Source of the DNA: Sequoia sempervirens
Lineage: Eukaryota > Streptophyta > Pinopsida > Cupressales > Cupressaceae
DNA length: 64,000 nucleotides
Reading direction: 5' to 3'
Assembly (NCBI GenBank): GCA_007258455.2
Contig: VDFB02358134.1
Location: 211,284,026 to 211,348,025 of the forward strand
Numbering within the stretch: position 1 is the stretch's first letter; every line of letters begins with the position of its first letter. The translations under genes were made by a program, and so were the position numbers. Of the stretch, positions 47,446-58,984 are shown one piece after another. The notes under the pieces are model-generated. The model saw only the letters and a program-made list of their open reading frames with translations. It was not told where the DNA came from and ran no database searches.

Positions 47446-47721
47446 CCAAAATGGAGAAGTGAATCGAAACCTTATTTTCAAGGTAGCCTTCCAAAATGGA
47501 GAAGTAAAGCGCGACGCCTGATTTTGGATTGCAACCTCTGCCCATTTTTTTGCATCAGACACAATTTGTGTAGAATCTTGTGGTAAGTCACTTTCCATGG
47601 TTTTTGTTAATTTTACTTTTCAAATCTGTACACAATCAGGCCATATGATCCATATGATCCATTCTTTTTTAATAATTTTACTAGCTTCTTGTTGACTAAT
47701 AGTGGTTATGTTCTTTTTTAG

Positions 47722-47793
47722 GCTAATTATGGAAAAGTAGATCCATCTTGTGTTGCAGAAGTTAAGGATTCATATAGGGAACTTGGAATTGAG
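47722..47793 (+). pseudogene. farnesyl diphosphate synthase exon fragment
   Basis: A 72-bp segment in phase 0, bounded by a pyrimidine-rich AG acceptor (ttcttttttag) and a GT donor (gag|gtttgt). It translates to ANYGKVDPSCVAEVKDSYRE followed by LGIE. This matches the conserved NYGKxDPxxVAKVKxLYxEL segment near the C-terminus of plant farnesyl diphosphate synthases, which make FPP for sterols and sesquiterpenes. Only this exon is seen, with intron-like sequence on both sides, so it is a genomic-DNA capture inside the CACTA element. The assignment rests on about 24 residues. Confidence 0.6.
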
Positions 47794-48162
47794 GTTTGTT
47801 TATTCTTTTCTTTTCTATTATGAGATGTTAAAAGTGATCTTTTCTTTTCGAAGTTTCCACTACCAAGTTGCATAGTTCACAGAAGAACTTACTTTTATAT
47901 ATATATATATGACATTAAGGGACATGTAGATTGAGTTGTCTATACAAATTTCAGAATTTGAAATCTTAAAATTAGCTTCCACTTTCTGAGGGGGCATGCA
48001 AATCACTTTTGAAGTTGAGTGTAAAAAATAGAGTAGCATGTAAAGAAAAAGGATGAACAATAATAAAGTGAAAAGTGGCTCTTCTATCAACCATGTAGAG
48101 TACAATGAAGGAGTGTAGGGATGGTAGGGGTTTAACGTTTACAATGTAGTGGAACAGTAGTT

Positions 48163-49552
48163 TAGTTGTATAGTAGATGTCGTCCTACTTTGTTTGAGAA
48201 CTCTTATGGAATTCCCAAAAATAGGAGTTCCCAAATGATGCCAATAGATATTATAAATAGAAAACAAACAACAATATTTTCATATAAAAACAACAAGAGC
48301 TCATTCATAGGCCCTATGAAAATCTCTAACTTTTTGGCTCCCCTTTGATACTTTTCTACATACTTACAGATTACATCTCCATGATTAATATGGACTGGAA
48401 GGGTTGAAAGGGCACATGTTATTCTTTTCCATTTATTGGGAAATAAAGAGTTTTTAAGTGACTGAAAGAATAAAATGTAGCTCTTTACTCTAGATGCTTT
48501 ATTCTCATTCAGTTATTAATATATCCAGATATAAACCATGATGATTTAAATAAAAAATAGAAGAAATCTCATGAAAACTACAAGAAGAGATCAATGATTA
48601 GATGAATCATGGAAATGAAACCAACTCCATAAGCCACCACAAAAAAAATATGCAATGCAAATGAGAATACAAGCCTTCAAAGGAGTTGTCATGGATAAAG
48701 AATCATCCTCCCTTAGATCTCTTGTGAGAATGCCTGAAAGCTCTTTAGTTATCCACAATATCCACATGCTATGAGCTTTGATACAAAGATTGTGCATAGT
48801 TCTTCTCAGTTTATTCAATTTGGTGCTATTATTTTTATCCTGTGATTTAGGCTTCAAACCAACCCCTCTCATTAGTATTTGTCTTCCAAAACTGTCTAGA
48901 AGAGGGTAATCAAAATCAATACTAGAATATCTAAAAGTCAAAGATCCTTTCCCTCAAACCGAAGCTTTGTTCTCGACAAACTAGAGCTAAGATGAGCCAA
49001 GAACTAGTGGAAGGGAAGTTGAATGTAAACTGAGAGCAACTAAAAGCCTTCCTAAAAAAAGTGCCCTTTCCACTATAATTGTCGGTTCTAGTGTCTCCTT
49101 GTTCATTTTTTTTGGCATCTCCTCATTTTTCATTTCTTGATAGAGAGCTTCTGAAAGATGTGCAAGAGGTTCTTCAATCTCAACAATCAATGTTGAGATA
49201 AAATGGAAGCATTGCTCTTGCAAATAAGGTGCTAAATCATTTATCCTTGAAGGAGATTTATGTGCATGAAGAAAAATTACAAGGTCTTCTAGAATATTCT
49301 TGGACCCCTCATCTATGGTATCTTTTATTTGACTAACCTCAATTCCAAAATAAGTGTTAAGGCAACCAAACCAATCTTCATCATTTTCCATAATAATTCT
49401 AAAACTCAACCTAGGTAAATTGACACTTTTTAGGTCCCCTCTCTTGACCAGCCAACCCTCACTAGTAGTTAATTTGTGCAAATGGGTTTCAACATCTTTG
49501 TAACTTGCCAAAGATCTAACTATGGCTTCAAGGAATTTACCAACCTTAACTC
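48163..49552 (-). pseudogene. COG1 gene fragment, copy 1 (proximal)
   Basis: The minus-strand frame 49511-48987 reads ASYKDVETHLHKLTTSEGWL, RLSFRIIMENDEDWFGCLNT, YFGIEVSQIKDTIDEGSKNI, LEDLVIFLHAHKSPSRINDL, APYLQEQCF and IIVERALFLGRLLVALSLHS. After frame breaks, 48941-48675 gives [40 protein letters not shown] and [18 protein letters not shown]. This is the central part of plant COG1, a subunit of the conserved oligomeric Golgi complex that tethers retrograde vesicles. Intronic similarity to copy 2 continues to about 48163. Stops disrupt it. Its upstream boundary (49552) is fused to an exon that belongs further downstream in COG1. Confidence 0.8.
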
Positions 49553-51780
49553 TAGTTGACCTCCACCCTCATGCTCTTGTTTCAATTCAGTTTCTTCCCA
49601 ACCCTACAAATCACAAACTAATAAATGGTAAGCCTTGAAATCATGGAACAAAAAACTACAAGAGACAGAGCAAGCTTACAACATTAAAATTGTGACTTGT
49701 AGCAGTAAAATAAAAGAAGCAGTAGGCAGTTTGATATACAATCATAAAAGGGAATTTTATGAGGCTGCCTTAAGGAAGCAAATTAAAAATCAAATTAAAT
49801 CATGCTTTAAATTCTATTTAAATGTTCAGTTGTATAGTAGATGTCATCCTACTTTGTTTGATAACTCTTACTGAATTCCCAAAAATAGGAGTTCCCAAAT
49901 GATACCAATAGATATTATAACTAGAAAACAAACAACAATATTTTCATATAAAAACAACAAGAGCTCATTCATAGGCCCTATGAAAATCTCTAACTTTTTG
50001 GCTCCCCTTTGATACTTTTATGCATACTTATAGATTACATCTCCATGATTAATATGGACTGGAAGGGTTGAAAGGACACATGTTAGTCTTTTCCATTTAT
50101 TGGGAAATAAAGAGTTTTAAGTGACTGAAAGAATCAAATGTAGCTCTTTACTCTAGATGCTTTATTCTCATTCGATTATTAATATATCCAGATATAAACC
50201 ATGATGACTTAAATCAAAACTAGAAGAAATATCATGAAAACTGCAAGAAGAGATTAGTGATTAGATGAATCATGGAAATGAAACCAACTCCATAAGCCAC
50301 AACAAACAAAATATGCAATGCAAATGAGAATACAGGCCTTCAAAGGAGTTGTCATGGATAAAGAATCATCCTCCCTTAGATCTCTTGTGAGAATGCCTAA
50401 AAGCTCTTTAGTTATCCACAATATCCACATGCTATGAGCTCTGATACAAAGATTGTGCATAGTTCTTCCCAGTTTATTCAATTTGGTGCTATTATTTTTA
50501 TCCTATGATTCAGGCTTCAAACCAACCCCTCTCATTAGTATTTGTCTTCTAGAACTATCTAGAAGAGGGTAATAAAAATCAGAACTACAATATTTGAAAG
50601 TCGAAGATCCTTTCCCTCAAACTGAAACTTTGTTCTCAACAAACCAGAGTTGAGACAAACCAAGAACTAGTGGAAGGGAAGTTGAATGAAAAATGAGAGC
50701 AACTAAAATCCTTCCTTAAAAAGGTGCCCTTTCCACTATAACTATCGGTTCTAGTGTCTCCTTGTTCATTTTTTATGGCATCTCCTCATTTTTCATTTCA
50801 TGATAAAGAGCTTTTGAAAGATGTGCAAGATGTTCTTCAATCTCAACAATCAATGTTGAGATAAAATGGAAAGCATTTCTCTTACAAATAAGGTGCTAAA
50901 TCATTTATCCTTGAAGGAGATTTATGTGCATGAAGAAAAATTACAAGGTCTTCCAAAATATTCTTGGACCCCTCATCTATGGAATCTTTTATTTGACTAA
51001 CCTCAGTTCCAAAATAAGCATTAAGGTGACCAAACTAGTATTCATCATTTGTCATCATAAATCTAAAACTCAACCTAGGTAAATTGACACATTTTAGGTC
51101 CCCTCTCTTGACAAGCCAACCCTCACTAGTAGTTAATTTATGCAAATTGGTTTCAACATCTTTGTAACTTGCCAGAGATCTAACTATAACTTCAAGGAAT
51201 TTACCAACCTTAACTCTCTCACACAGATCTGCAAATCCATCAACTATTATTTGTTTCATCCTACTACCAAGCAAGCTTTCAAAAAGTTCATCCCACATAC
51301 TCTTTGAGTGCTTCAAAACACTCTCACACACGCATTGCCATGGAAACTCAACATTTGAACCAAAAACCATTTTTAGCCACTCCAATCTCCCTTCAAATGC
51401 ATCCAGACTGTCTAATGTTTCTCTGATCAATGTCTCATTATCTACAAGTTCCTTGCCACTTTTCACAAGATCAAGAAAATACTTTCCCCCAAGTCTATCT
51501 ACAAAGAAAATATCATCTGCACATGTCTTAAGCCACGCTAATCAAGACTAATATAAATTCGCTCAAAAAAATCATCATGGTAGCTCATAGCTTCTCTCTA
51601 TGAGATTTCCACAACTGCACCTCATTGTTTGGGTTTTGGAATTCCAACAAACAACTGTTATTTAGGTGGCACTGCCAATGTAGTCTTATAAAAAAGAGGA
51701 AAATCATTTAGAACCTCCAAGAAGAGTTCCCCAACTTGACATAGTGTTACCTGTATGACTCTTACCACATTAAAAAAAAT
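49553..51780 (-). pseudogene. COG1 gene fragment, copy 2 (distal, longer)
   Basis: On the minus strand it starts near 51780 with QVGELFLEVLNDFPLFYKTT (ending near 51690) and then several stops. Next comes AWLKTCADDIFFVDRLGGKY (about 51540) and, after a frame change, the open stretch 51466-51035: ETLDSLDAFEGRLEWLKMVF, WDELFESLLGSRMKQIIVDG. It then parallels copy 1 through TTPLK at 50338. After a ~730-bp intron, a 51-bp exon 49603-49553 reads GWEETELKQEHEGGGQ, the next conserved COG1 exon, preceded by an AG acceptor. Stops at about 51660-51590 and 51030 and a 1-bp shift near 50875 show decay. It covers roughly the middle third of COG1. Confidence 0.8.
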
Positions 51781-51794
51781 GGAACTGGCTGTCC

Positions 51795-52113
51795 CCACCT
51801 TATCGGTCTATCGATCGAACATGTCTTCTAGTTCCAGTCGGTTCTATTTTTCCATTGGCATGAGGATCTTCTATTGGTGGGATGAGGTCTCCTATTTCGG
51901 TGATGGTTCGATGGGAATGTTGTCGATGGAGTTTGTGCCTATCATTGGAACCAACGATGGGCACAAACTCCACCGATGACATACCCATCAAACCATTGCA
52001 GGAATAGGAGACCTCGCCCCGTCGATAGAAGATCCTCACACCGATGAAAAATAGAACCGTCGATGCATTACTAGAACTAGAAGACACATCTGGCCAATAG
52101 AACAATAAGGTAG
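51795..52113. mobile_element. foldback (palindromic) element
   Basis: Two arms of about 155 bp are inverted around a centre near 51953. Left landmarks are 'accttatcggtctat', 'gtcttctagttc', 'ggttctatttttc', 'gaggatcttctat', 'gaggtctcctatt' and 'ggagtttgtgcc'. Each recurs inverted on the right. The arms differ by many substitutions. It interrupts the upstream end of COG1 copy 2. No target duplication could be fixed. Confidence 0.7.
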
Positions 52114-52159
52114 TCCTTTTCAAATAGGTTTGTTCTACTATCACAGACCAAACAAGCAT

Positions 52160-52950
52160 TAGAATTAGAGACTAACAAGAACCACCAAGAAAATTTTCAT
52201 TGACACATCATCTAATGGAAGAAGGATTTTTTTGGCCCAATGGATCCTAACCAAATTAGTTTAAACCCAACAAAGCAGATCTCAATTGGGTCGAATAAGC
52301 CCCACTGAGAGTTCACTTTACAAAACCAATCCTTGGCGAAAGAGAGCACTGGATAAATGTATCTAGAAGAGCTCCCCAACAATATACAATCTCCATGGTA
52401 CCAAATCATGTATCATCCCAAACAATAATTTCTACACCACAGCTGATTTGTTGACAAAATTTTGAATCAACAAATATGTTCTTTTATACTTAATAGTAAA
52501 GAGGAATGTTATACTAACCATGGATTTCACCTATTATAATTGTTCTTAGTTTTTGCACTACTATTTCTAGTTGCTATGCAACTGTTCTTAGTTGCATTAT
52601 TTCTTTGTACTATTTGATGAACCCTTGGTGTGTGAAGTCTTCTAGCCATTTCTGTTAGAATGAAGCAGATGGAGTTCAGGGGTTTTATTTTAGATGATAT
52701 GGAAAATTTTGTTTGGAACCAAATAGAGTTGAATGGGTGTTTCAAACTCAATCAAATCTTGTTTAAAACAACCTAACATGAAGACAAGTGTACTTAGAAG
52801 ATTAGGAGTGCTTTTTTATTATCATGATTTGGTTTAGAGCTAGGAAATTGAAGCAAAATGATGATAAAGAACAAAAAGGCATGGACAGAAAAATTTTCAG
52901 GTTTTTTTGGGAAAAACATGCCTTAAACATTAGAGATCTTCAAATTTGGG
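52160..52950. other. CACTA interior, not assigned
   Basis: Short frames only. 'ttggtaccatggagattgt' near 52385 (minus strand) recalls retroelement sequence, but I cannot support a call. Confidence 0.3.
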
Positions 52951-52954
52951 AAAA

Positions 52955-54040
52955 GATTTTGAGAGGTTCCTTGAAAAATCCATTTTGTGCACATTCTGCA
53001 ATCAATCATTTCATTCCATGAGATGACATCTCTTTGAGGCATTATGTCAAACAATTTAGGTGTTTTTTCTACGATTCCACATCTTGCATATATGTCTACC
53101 AGAGCATATCCAACTATAACATCCAAGTATCTTTTTAATTCCTCTATCTTTCATCAATCTCTTTACTATTTGAACCTCGTATAGATGTTTTAGAGAAGAA
53201 CATAAGTTGCAGAATTTTCAGGATCCAACTAAAAATATGAATGGTTGATCAACCATGCACACCTAATGATCAACTATATATGTAAATTGTAATGCAATAA
53301 GGGTTATTAATGTGTGAAGTATGTGCAGCCCTCATCCACTAAACCTGCATGACTGTATACACCTAGAACCCAACCAAAGCTTACATTGTTAGGATGTGTT
53401 CCAAACTACTTCATGTATTCAAAGATTTTGAGAGGTTCCTTGCAAAATCCATTTTGTGCACATTCTACAATCAATCATTTCATTCCATGAGATGACACCT
53501 CTTTGATTCATTCTATCAATTAATTCATATGTTTTGTCTACAATTCCACATCTTTCATATATGTCTACTAGAGCATATCCAACTATAACATCCAGGTATC
53601 TTTTTAATTCCTCTATCTTTCATCAATCTCTTTACTATTTGAACCTCGTACAAATGTTTTAGAGAAGAACATAAGTTGCAGCATTTTTAGGATCCAACTA
53701 AAAATATGAATGGTTGATCAACCATGCACACCTAATGATCAACTATATATGTAAATTGTAATGCAATAAGGGTTACTGACGTGTGAAGTATGTGCAACCC
53801 TCATCCACTAAACCTGCATGACTGCATGCACCTAGAACCCAAGCAAAGCTTACAATGTTAGGATGTGTTCTAGAGTGCTTCATTAATTCAAATATTTTGA
53901 GAGGTTCCTTGCAAAATCCACTTTGTGCACATTCTGTAATTAATCATTTCATTCCATGAGATGACATCTCTTTGAGGCATTATGTCAAACAATTTAGGTG
54001 TTTTGTCTATGATTCCATATCTTGTATATATTGTCTACTT
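52955..54040 (-). pseudogene. pentatricopeptide repeat (PPR) gene fragment, 2.3 tandem copies (469-bp unit)
   Basis: Units begin at 52955, 53424 and 53893. On the minus strand each reads VIVGYALVDIYARCGIVEKT or a near variant, then LFDIMPQRDVISWNEMI, the PPR consensus. One base-phase change later comes LKIFEYMK, a stop, FGTHPNNVSF and HAGLVDEGCTYF, typical of E-class land-plant PPR proteins. These proteins bind organellar RNA and act in editing and processing. Stops and shifts are present in all copies. The third copy is truncated near 54040. Confidence 0.8.
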
Positions 54041-54145
54041 AAGCTAGTTTTTCCTATAGCTGTTGTTATTTGGTGTTTTCAATGTTGTAGAGTTAGATTT
54101 TCCTGTATTCCTTAATGAATTTTTTTTCATAAAATCAAATTTATA

Positions 54146-54686
54146 CTATGCTCCCCCAAGTTTTGGGGACAGGGATGATAGGGGACGTGTTTTTGGTACG
54201 GGGGTACTTTTGGGTCATTTTTTAGGGGACAATAGGGGACATCTATAAAAAGTAGGGAAACTTTTAAAAATATAGAGAAATTTCAAATATTCATATCAGA
54301 ACATTGATAAAGCATTCATCATAGGCATTGTAGAAGATTAATACATAACATTAGACTTGAATTGAGATTTCACATAAGAATTGACAAACAAAGTAACAAA
54401 ATTCAAATTCTTTTATTATCAATGTGCATACATATTAAATAAGAATTATAACAAAATTCCCAAAGGCTTCAAGTTTCAACTATAAAATGACTAAAACATA
54501 GAAAATATCTAGTTGTCCCTAATCAGCAGATGCAACTGGTAGGTCTATATCAAAATTGGAGCTCAATTTTGTGTCACTATTAGATGCAAAGGTAGGGGGA
54601 CGTTTCCAAGTCCCCCAAGTCCCTGAAACATTTTTGGGATGGGGACGAGGGTACCAAAGTAGGGGACGAGTCCCCATGGAGCACTA
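54146..54686. mobile_element. hAT-like MITE (~541 bp)
   Basis: The left end CTATGCTCCCCCAAG and the right end read inverted, TAGTGCTCCATGGGG, are similar. Both ends are rich in 'aggggac' phrases that are inverted relative to each other. Flanking 8-mers AATTTATA (54138-54145) and AGTTTATA (54687-54694) agree at 7 of 8, as expected for a hAT target duplication. The interior is AT-rich and non-coding. Confidence 0.55.
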
Positions 54687-54699
54687 AGTTTATATGGTT

Positions 54700-57150
54700 T
54701 AGGGTTTCAAGGTGGGGTTTTACTTGACCACAAAAAACCTCTGTGGTTGGGACAAAGGTATACACACCTCTTGTTGATTACAACTTATCATTTGCTAGAG
54801 ACCTTTGGGTGACTCTTGACAATGGTACTGTGATGGATTGAGGGGGAAAATAGTAACAAAGGTGGTTGTGACAATAAAGTTGAGTTTGGTATGTACATTA
54901 TTTAAGTCTTGTAAGACTCTAACCTGGAATCTAGAGGCACCAATTAGGAAAACCCTAGTCCGAGCCTTCATAAAAGAGATTGCAATACCAATACATAAAT
55001 GTAAAAATGTATTTGATTTTGACTTGTATATCTGAATAGCTCTATTTCTTCTTGAATTAAACATTTAAAAATTGGTGCAAGAGCACCAAGGTATTTGTGA
55101 AATGTTGATTCATGGAGGTCTTAGGTCAATTTGAGTTTTGAGTCTAAAAGTCATTAATAAGGTCATGATTGACCAATTCATATTGTAAGCATGTGCAGGA
55201 ATAATGAAGAGTGTTGGAGGCGGTGGCAGAGCTGTGATAGGTTGGTAATGTCATTTTTCAATAAACCCTTCCCCAAGCTACTGTAAAGTGAGGGCTTTTA
55301 GACATAGAGGATAGATGAGAGTTTTCTCATCTAAAAATTGTTGATTAGGGCCCTATGTTGACTAATAAGAAGATCTGAGTGGTTGTTTGGAGTTGGAGGA
55401 AAGAATTTGAGGTACCTCCTTTGAAACAAAGACCTAATTGGTCTATTAGGACAACATTATTTCTAGGTTTTGTGTGAGATGGTCTAAAGTGACCCATGAT
55501 GGTTCTGAAGGTAAGTTATAGTTTTCCTTAAAGGGTGTCTAAAAGAGAAGATAGATTGATTGTTGATTGGTTCATTGTGAGATAAAGTCAAAAATCTGGG
55601 TCTACAGACCTACTAGATGAGTTGAAGAGTTTTTGCAAAGGAGTGATTTGGAAGAGTTTTGTGAATCAATTGGTTTTTTGAATCAGCTTGTTTCGTGATG
55701 ATTTTTTCAAAGCCAAATTTCTTTGCATCATAAACTTTCCATCATATTGAAGCTTGATGGGAAGAAGGGTCCATTGAGAGAACTCAAGGGGTGTTACTTG
55801 CTAGGAGGAGAGAGGTTGTGGATTACTTGTTGGCTTGAACAAGTGACTGAGCTCACCTTCCTTGTATTGAAGAGGATGTACTAGGTGTGTATTTCCTCAA
55901 TCAAGATTAAATTATAAATAATGGTTTTGTGATGAGATGGTGTTGATGAAAAATCATATAACTGTGATAGTTGAAATTATTTTGGTGGTCATATGACATT
56001 CTTTTTTAGAACATTTATAAAGAAAGTATAGATTAAAGTTTGTTGTGCAGAAGCAGTGAGTAGGCTACATTCCTCTTGCTTGCCTCAAATCTTGATTTGG
56101 GTGATGAGGACAGAGGTATAATGCCTTTTGTTACCTCACACTTGTTCTAGTCATGTAATCACCTTGATGACTGCTACCTCACCCATGTTCCAGTCATGTA
56201 TTTACCTTGATGACTGATTGACTTGTTTTTAGGGCTTACAACTTACAAGAAAAATGAAGGCCCTTTGACCTTTTAGATTATCTGTGATAATTTAATTACA
56301 TCAACAAAAAACCATGGAAGGATTTAAGTACTTAGGGTTTTGTTGAAGATATCACTGTACTATTTGAAGATTTTTCTCTATACTTGTTTTAAGCTAGATG
56401 TTATGCTTTTGGCCTTGAGATTGAGTGGGACTCTCAAAACTTACATTTTTTGGTCATGACAATAGACTTTTAGTATGATATGGTTAAGATGGTTTGATTG
56501 AGAATTTGAGAACAACAAAGGATAAGCCTCAATCTTTTATGTCATTTAAAGATTGGAATAAGATTATTGGGTAGGACAGCTTAAGACCTTAGATTTGCAC
56601 AAATTATATATCAGCTAGAGAGCTGGCCTATACCTCATGTAACTCTCCATGACTATAAATATGATCTTTAAAAATAAAATATATACATTCTACGTAAGAT
56701 TTATTTGTTTAGTAGATACTTAGGGAATGTGTAAACATGATAGTGAATACCTTGAACTAGTTAGCTTTATCTACTAGTTACTTATGATCAACTAAGGACA
56801 TTTATATTTTAATTTTAAATAAAATTTCAATATTGAACTTCAAAATTTAGACAATTGTCACCTACACTGCACGTAAATAGAGGCACCCTTTTAACACATT
56901 TCTTTGATTATGCTTTCATCTCCTTTCATATTTGAGTATACTAACTTATTTTGAAAAACAAATTGATTTCATTTTTCTATCCCATGACTCAGTTCTTGTT
57001 TTTGTGTTGAACAAAAATCAAACGCTAAGCTTCAGTGTCATGTTGGATTGTTAGAAAGCTACAATGTGAAAATAACTTCTTTAGAGTCTTCATTCTATTC
57101 TATCTTTGCAACTCTATTCTTTCCAAATTTATTTTTACATACTAACAATG
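54700..57150. other. CACTA interior, not assigned
   Basis: No coding match recognised on either strand. A ~45-bp repeat ('cagtcatgta.t.accttgatgactg') occurs twice at 56152-56212. This may be intronic or flanking DNA brought in with captured gene pieces. Confidence 0.35.
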
Positions 57151-57171
57151 ACCATGAAAAAATTATTATAG

Positions 57172-57228
57172 GAGTGGGAGGTTATTCTTACATATATGAG
57201 CCACTTTGGTGGGAATGCATGATTACTA
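57172..57228 (+). pseudogene. NIPA-type magnesium transporter exon fragment
   Basis: A 57-bp exon with an AG acceptor (attattatag) and a GTAAGT donor. It reads GVGGYSYIYEPLWWECMIT in phase 2-in/1-out, matching the strongly conserved GVGGY(S/T)YLxEPLWWAGMIT of plant NIPA (probable Mg2+ transporter) proteins, where it leads into the second membrane span. In those genes an intron at this point is plausible. Only one exon is recognised, so it is a captured genomic fragment within the CACTA element. EC replaces AG before MIT. Confidence 0.65.
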
Positions 57229-57638
57229 GTAAGTGCTTATTACTTATTAGATCAAGTTTAGGTGACAACTGGAGAATATTAATGTTTGAAAATTGACATA
57301 GATTACTTGCATTCAAACTATTAATTTCCTTATTTACAATCTTTTTTGAGATTATAGTTGTATGGTTGGAGAGTTTATATATTCATTGTTTTCAAAATTT
57401 ACAGTTTATCTATAGTGACTTCACTGCCAATCCTTAACTACTAACTACCCTGCAAACAAAAAAGTCCTTTTCATTGCCCACAGTTTTGTAAAACCCCCAA
57501 AAAATAACTGCAGACAACCAAAAAACTCAAATTCATGGCAAAGGATTATGTTACTATAAATGAGCTACTTGCCACAGTTTCCATAGAGGTCCCATTCTTC
57601 TTCTTCTTCCTCTGAGGTTGCTGCTCCAACTTCTTCAG

Positions 57639-58345
57639 TCACTCCGCTACAGCCTTTTCCTTCACTATTACCGCCTCAACCTCTATTAATTCCATAGTCA
57701 ATTTTAGAGCCTCCCACCCACGTGCTACTCCCTCTCTCCATCTAGTTTTACGTTTTCCTTCTGGCCATTTCACAAAGGGTACAAATTTCTCTGTTTCTTC
57801 ATCCTCTTTGCTTTCAATTCCCTCATTGATATCCATCCCAACTCCCAAAATCAGCCGTTCCAACAGTGAGTCCATGCTCTCCAGATAATCCTTATGCACC
57901 AGTGCCTTCATCACCTTTGTCACAACTTTAATCGACTCTCCCAAATCTAAGGCCCAAGCCATTATCAATGAATAAATGTCGAAATTAGTTCTATACCTAT
58001 GCTTGAGGTCACAAAATCCTCTTCCCAGAGTGCAACTAATCATTCATCATTGTACAGAAAACACCCCATCAATCTCTTTTCTGATGGTTCTCCATAAAAG
58101 TGTGTGAGTTGTTTCTTCGTTTTAAGTGTGAAACCAACCTCCATCACCTCTGCAGTGACAGAGCCACCACCTCGTGTACACTGTTTTCACACCTATTGTT
58201 CACCATAGTAGAGGAGCATCAAGAAAGTAATGCCTCAAGAATTTAATAACTTCATTCACATTCCTTTCCATAAATGCTCGACGTACGTCAATCATCGCCA
58301 CCACCTAACTCCACACACTTCTCTCATTCACTTCAAGAATTAAAA
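57639..58345 (-). pseudogene. unidentified captured gene fragment
   Basis: Minus-strand frame 58043-57639 encodes 134 residues including MAWALDLGESIKVVTKVMKA and KWPEGKRKTRWREGVARGWE. Upstream, 58300-58190 reads AMIDVRRAFMERNVNEVIKF followed by LRHYFLDAPLLW, then a stop. The composition looks like a real soluble, helical protein rather than a transposon product, and stops and shifts separate the parts. I do not recognise the family. Confidence 0.4.
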
Positions 58346-58459
58346 CCCGCAATTAATCCATTTTAGAGCTCCCTAAATGCACCACTTGTTTCAGTCTTTT
58401 CATCGGGGGAGAACATTTATTTTAAATATCTTGACGATGCCTTGGGATGTCACATTAGT

Positions 58460-58880
58460 TAGTAATAATCATTATCATTGTATTGGTGAGACTGATTCTT
58501 CTTCCACCAATAGCCACCTTCTCCACTGATGAACAACTTTCCTTAGGTGTATCAGCGAGATGCCAGATAACGTCACCCCAATGCACCCCAACTCCACTGA
58601 TATACATTATGCACTTGATAATCCATGGTTATATTGGGCCATCGGGGGAATGCAAACATTTGTTCCACTAATGTTCATGTGTCACAAGGATGTGCTTACT
58701 TTTGTTGACTCTATCAGTCTATTAGGGAGAGTGCCTTAGAAGTCATCCTGATAGGGTATTGTTACACTGATACTAGGTTATGAGCTACTTTGCTCAAGCC
58801 ATCGACGAGGCTATAATGGGGGTTCTACCGATGAGGCATTGTTAGGCCGATAGTGCTAATTTATTTTTAGGGACAGGAAA
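58460..58880. repeat. possible degenerate foldback/MITE remnant
   Basis: Phrases such as 'ccactgatga', 'ccaccaatagcc', 'catcgacgaggctata' and 'accgatgag' recall the foldback element at 51.8 kb, and some appear in inverted order. No clean ends were found. Confidence 0.25.
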
Positions 58881-58984
58881 TATTTAAAGATTCTCAAACT
58901 ATTATGGTCTCATGCTTATTATTATGCTTTTGATATATTTTTTCCAAGCATCCATAGCTTGTTCGAAAGCACTTGTTTTAGTCT

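Noticed and set aside
48591..51466. COG1 as a functional resident gene
   Set aside because: Both copies have stops and shifts, lack the N- and C-terminal exons, and lie inside a transposon with defined ends.
51755..52159. Mirror-image frames of 74 and 119 residues on opposite strands
   Set aside because: They are created by the palindromic foldback element. There is no homology or coding signal beyond it.
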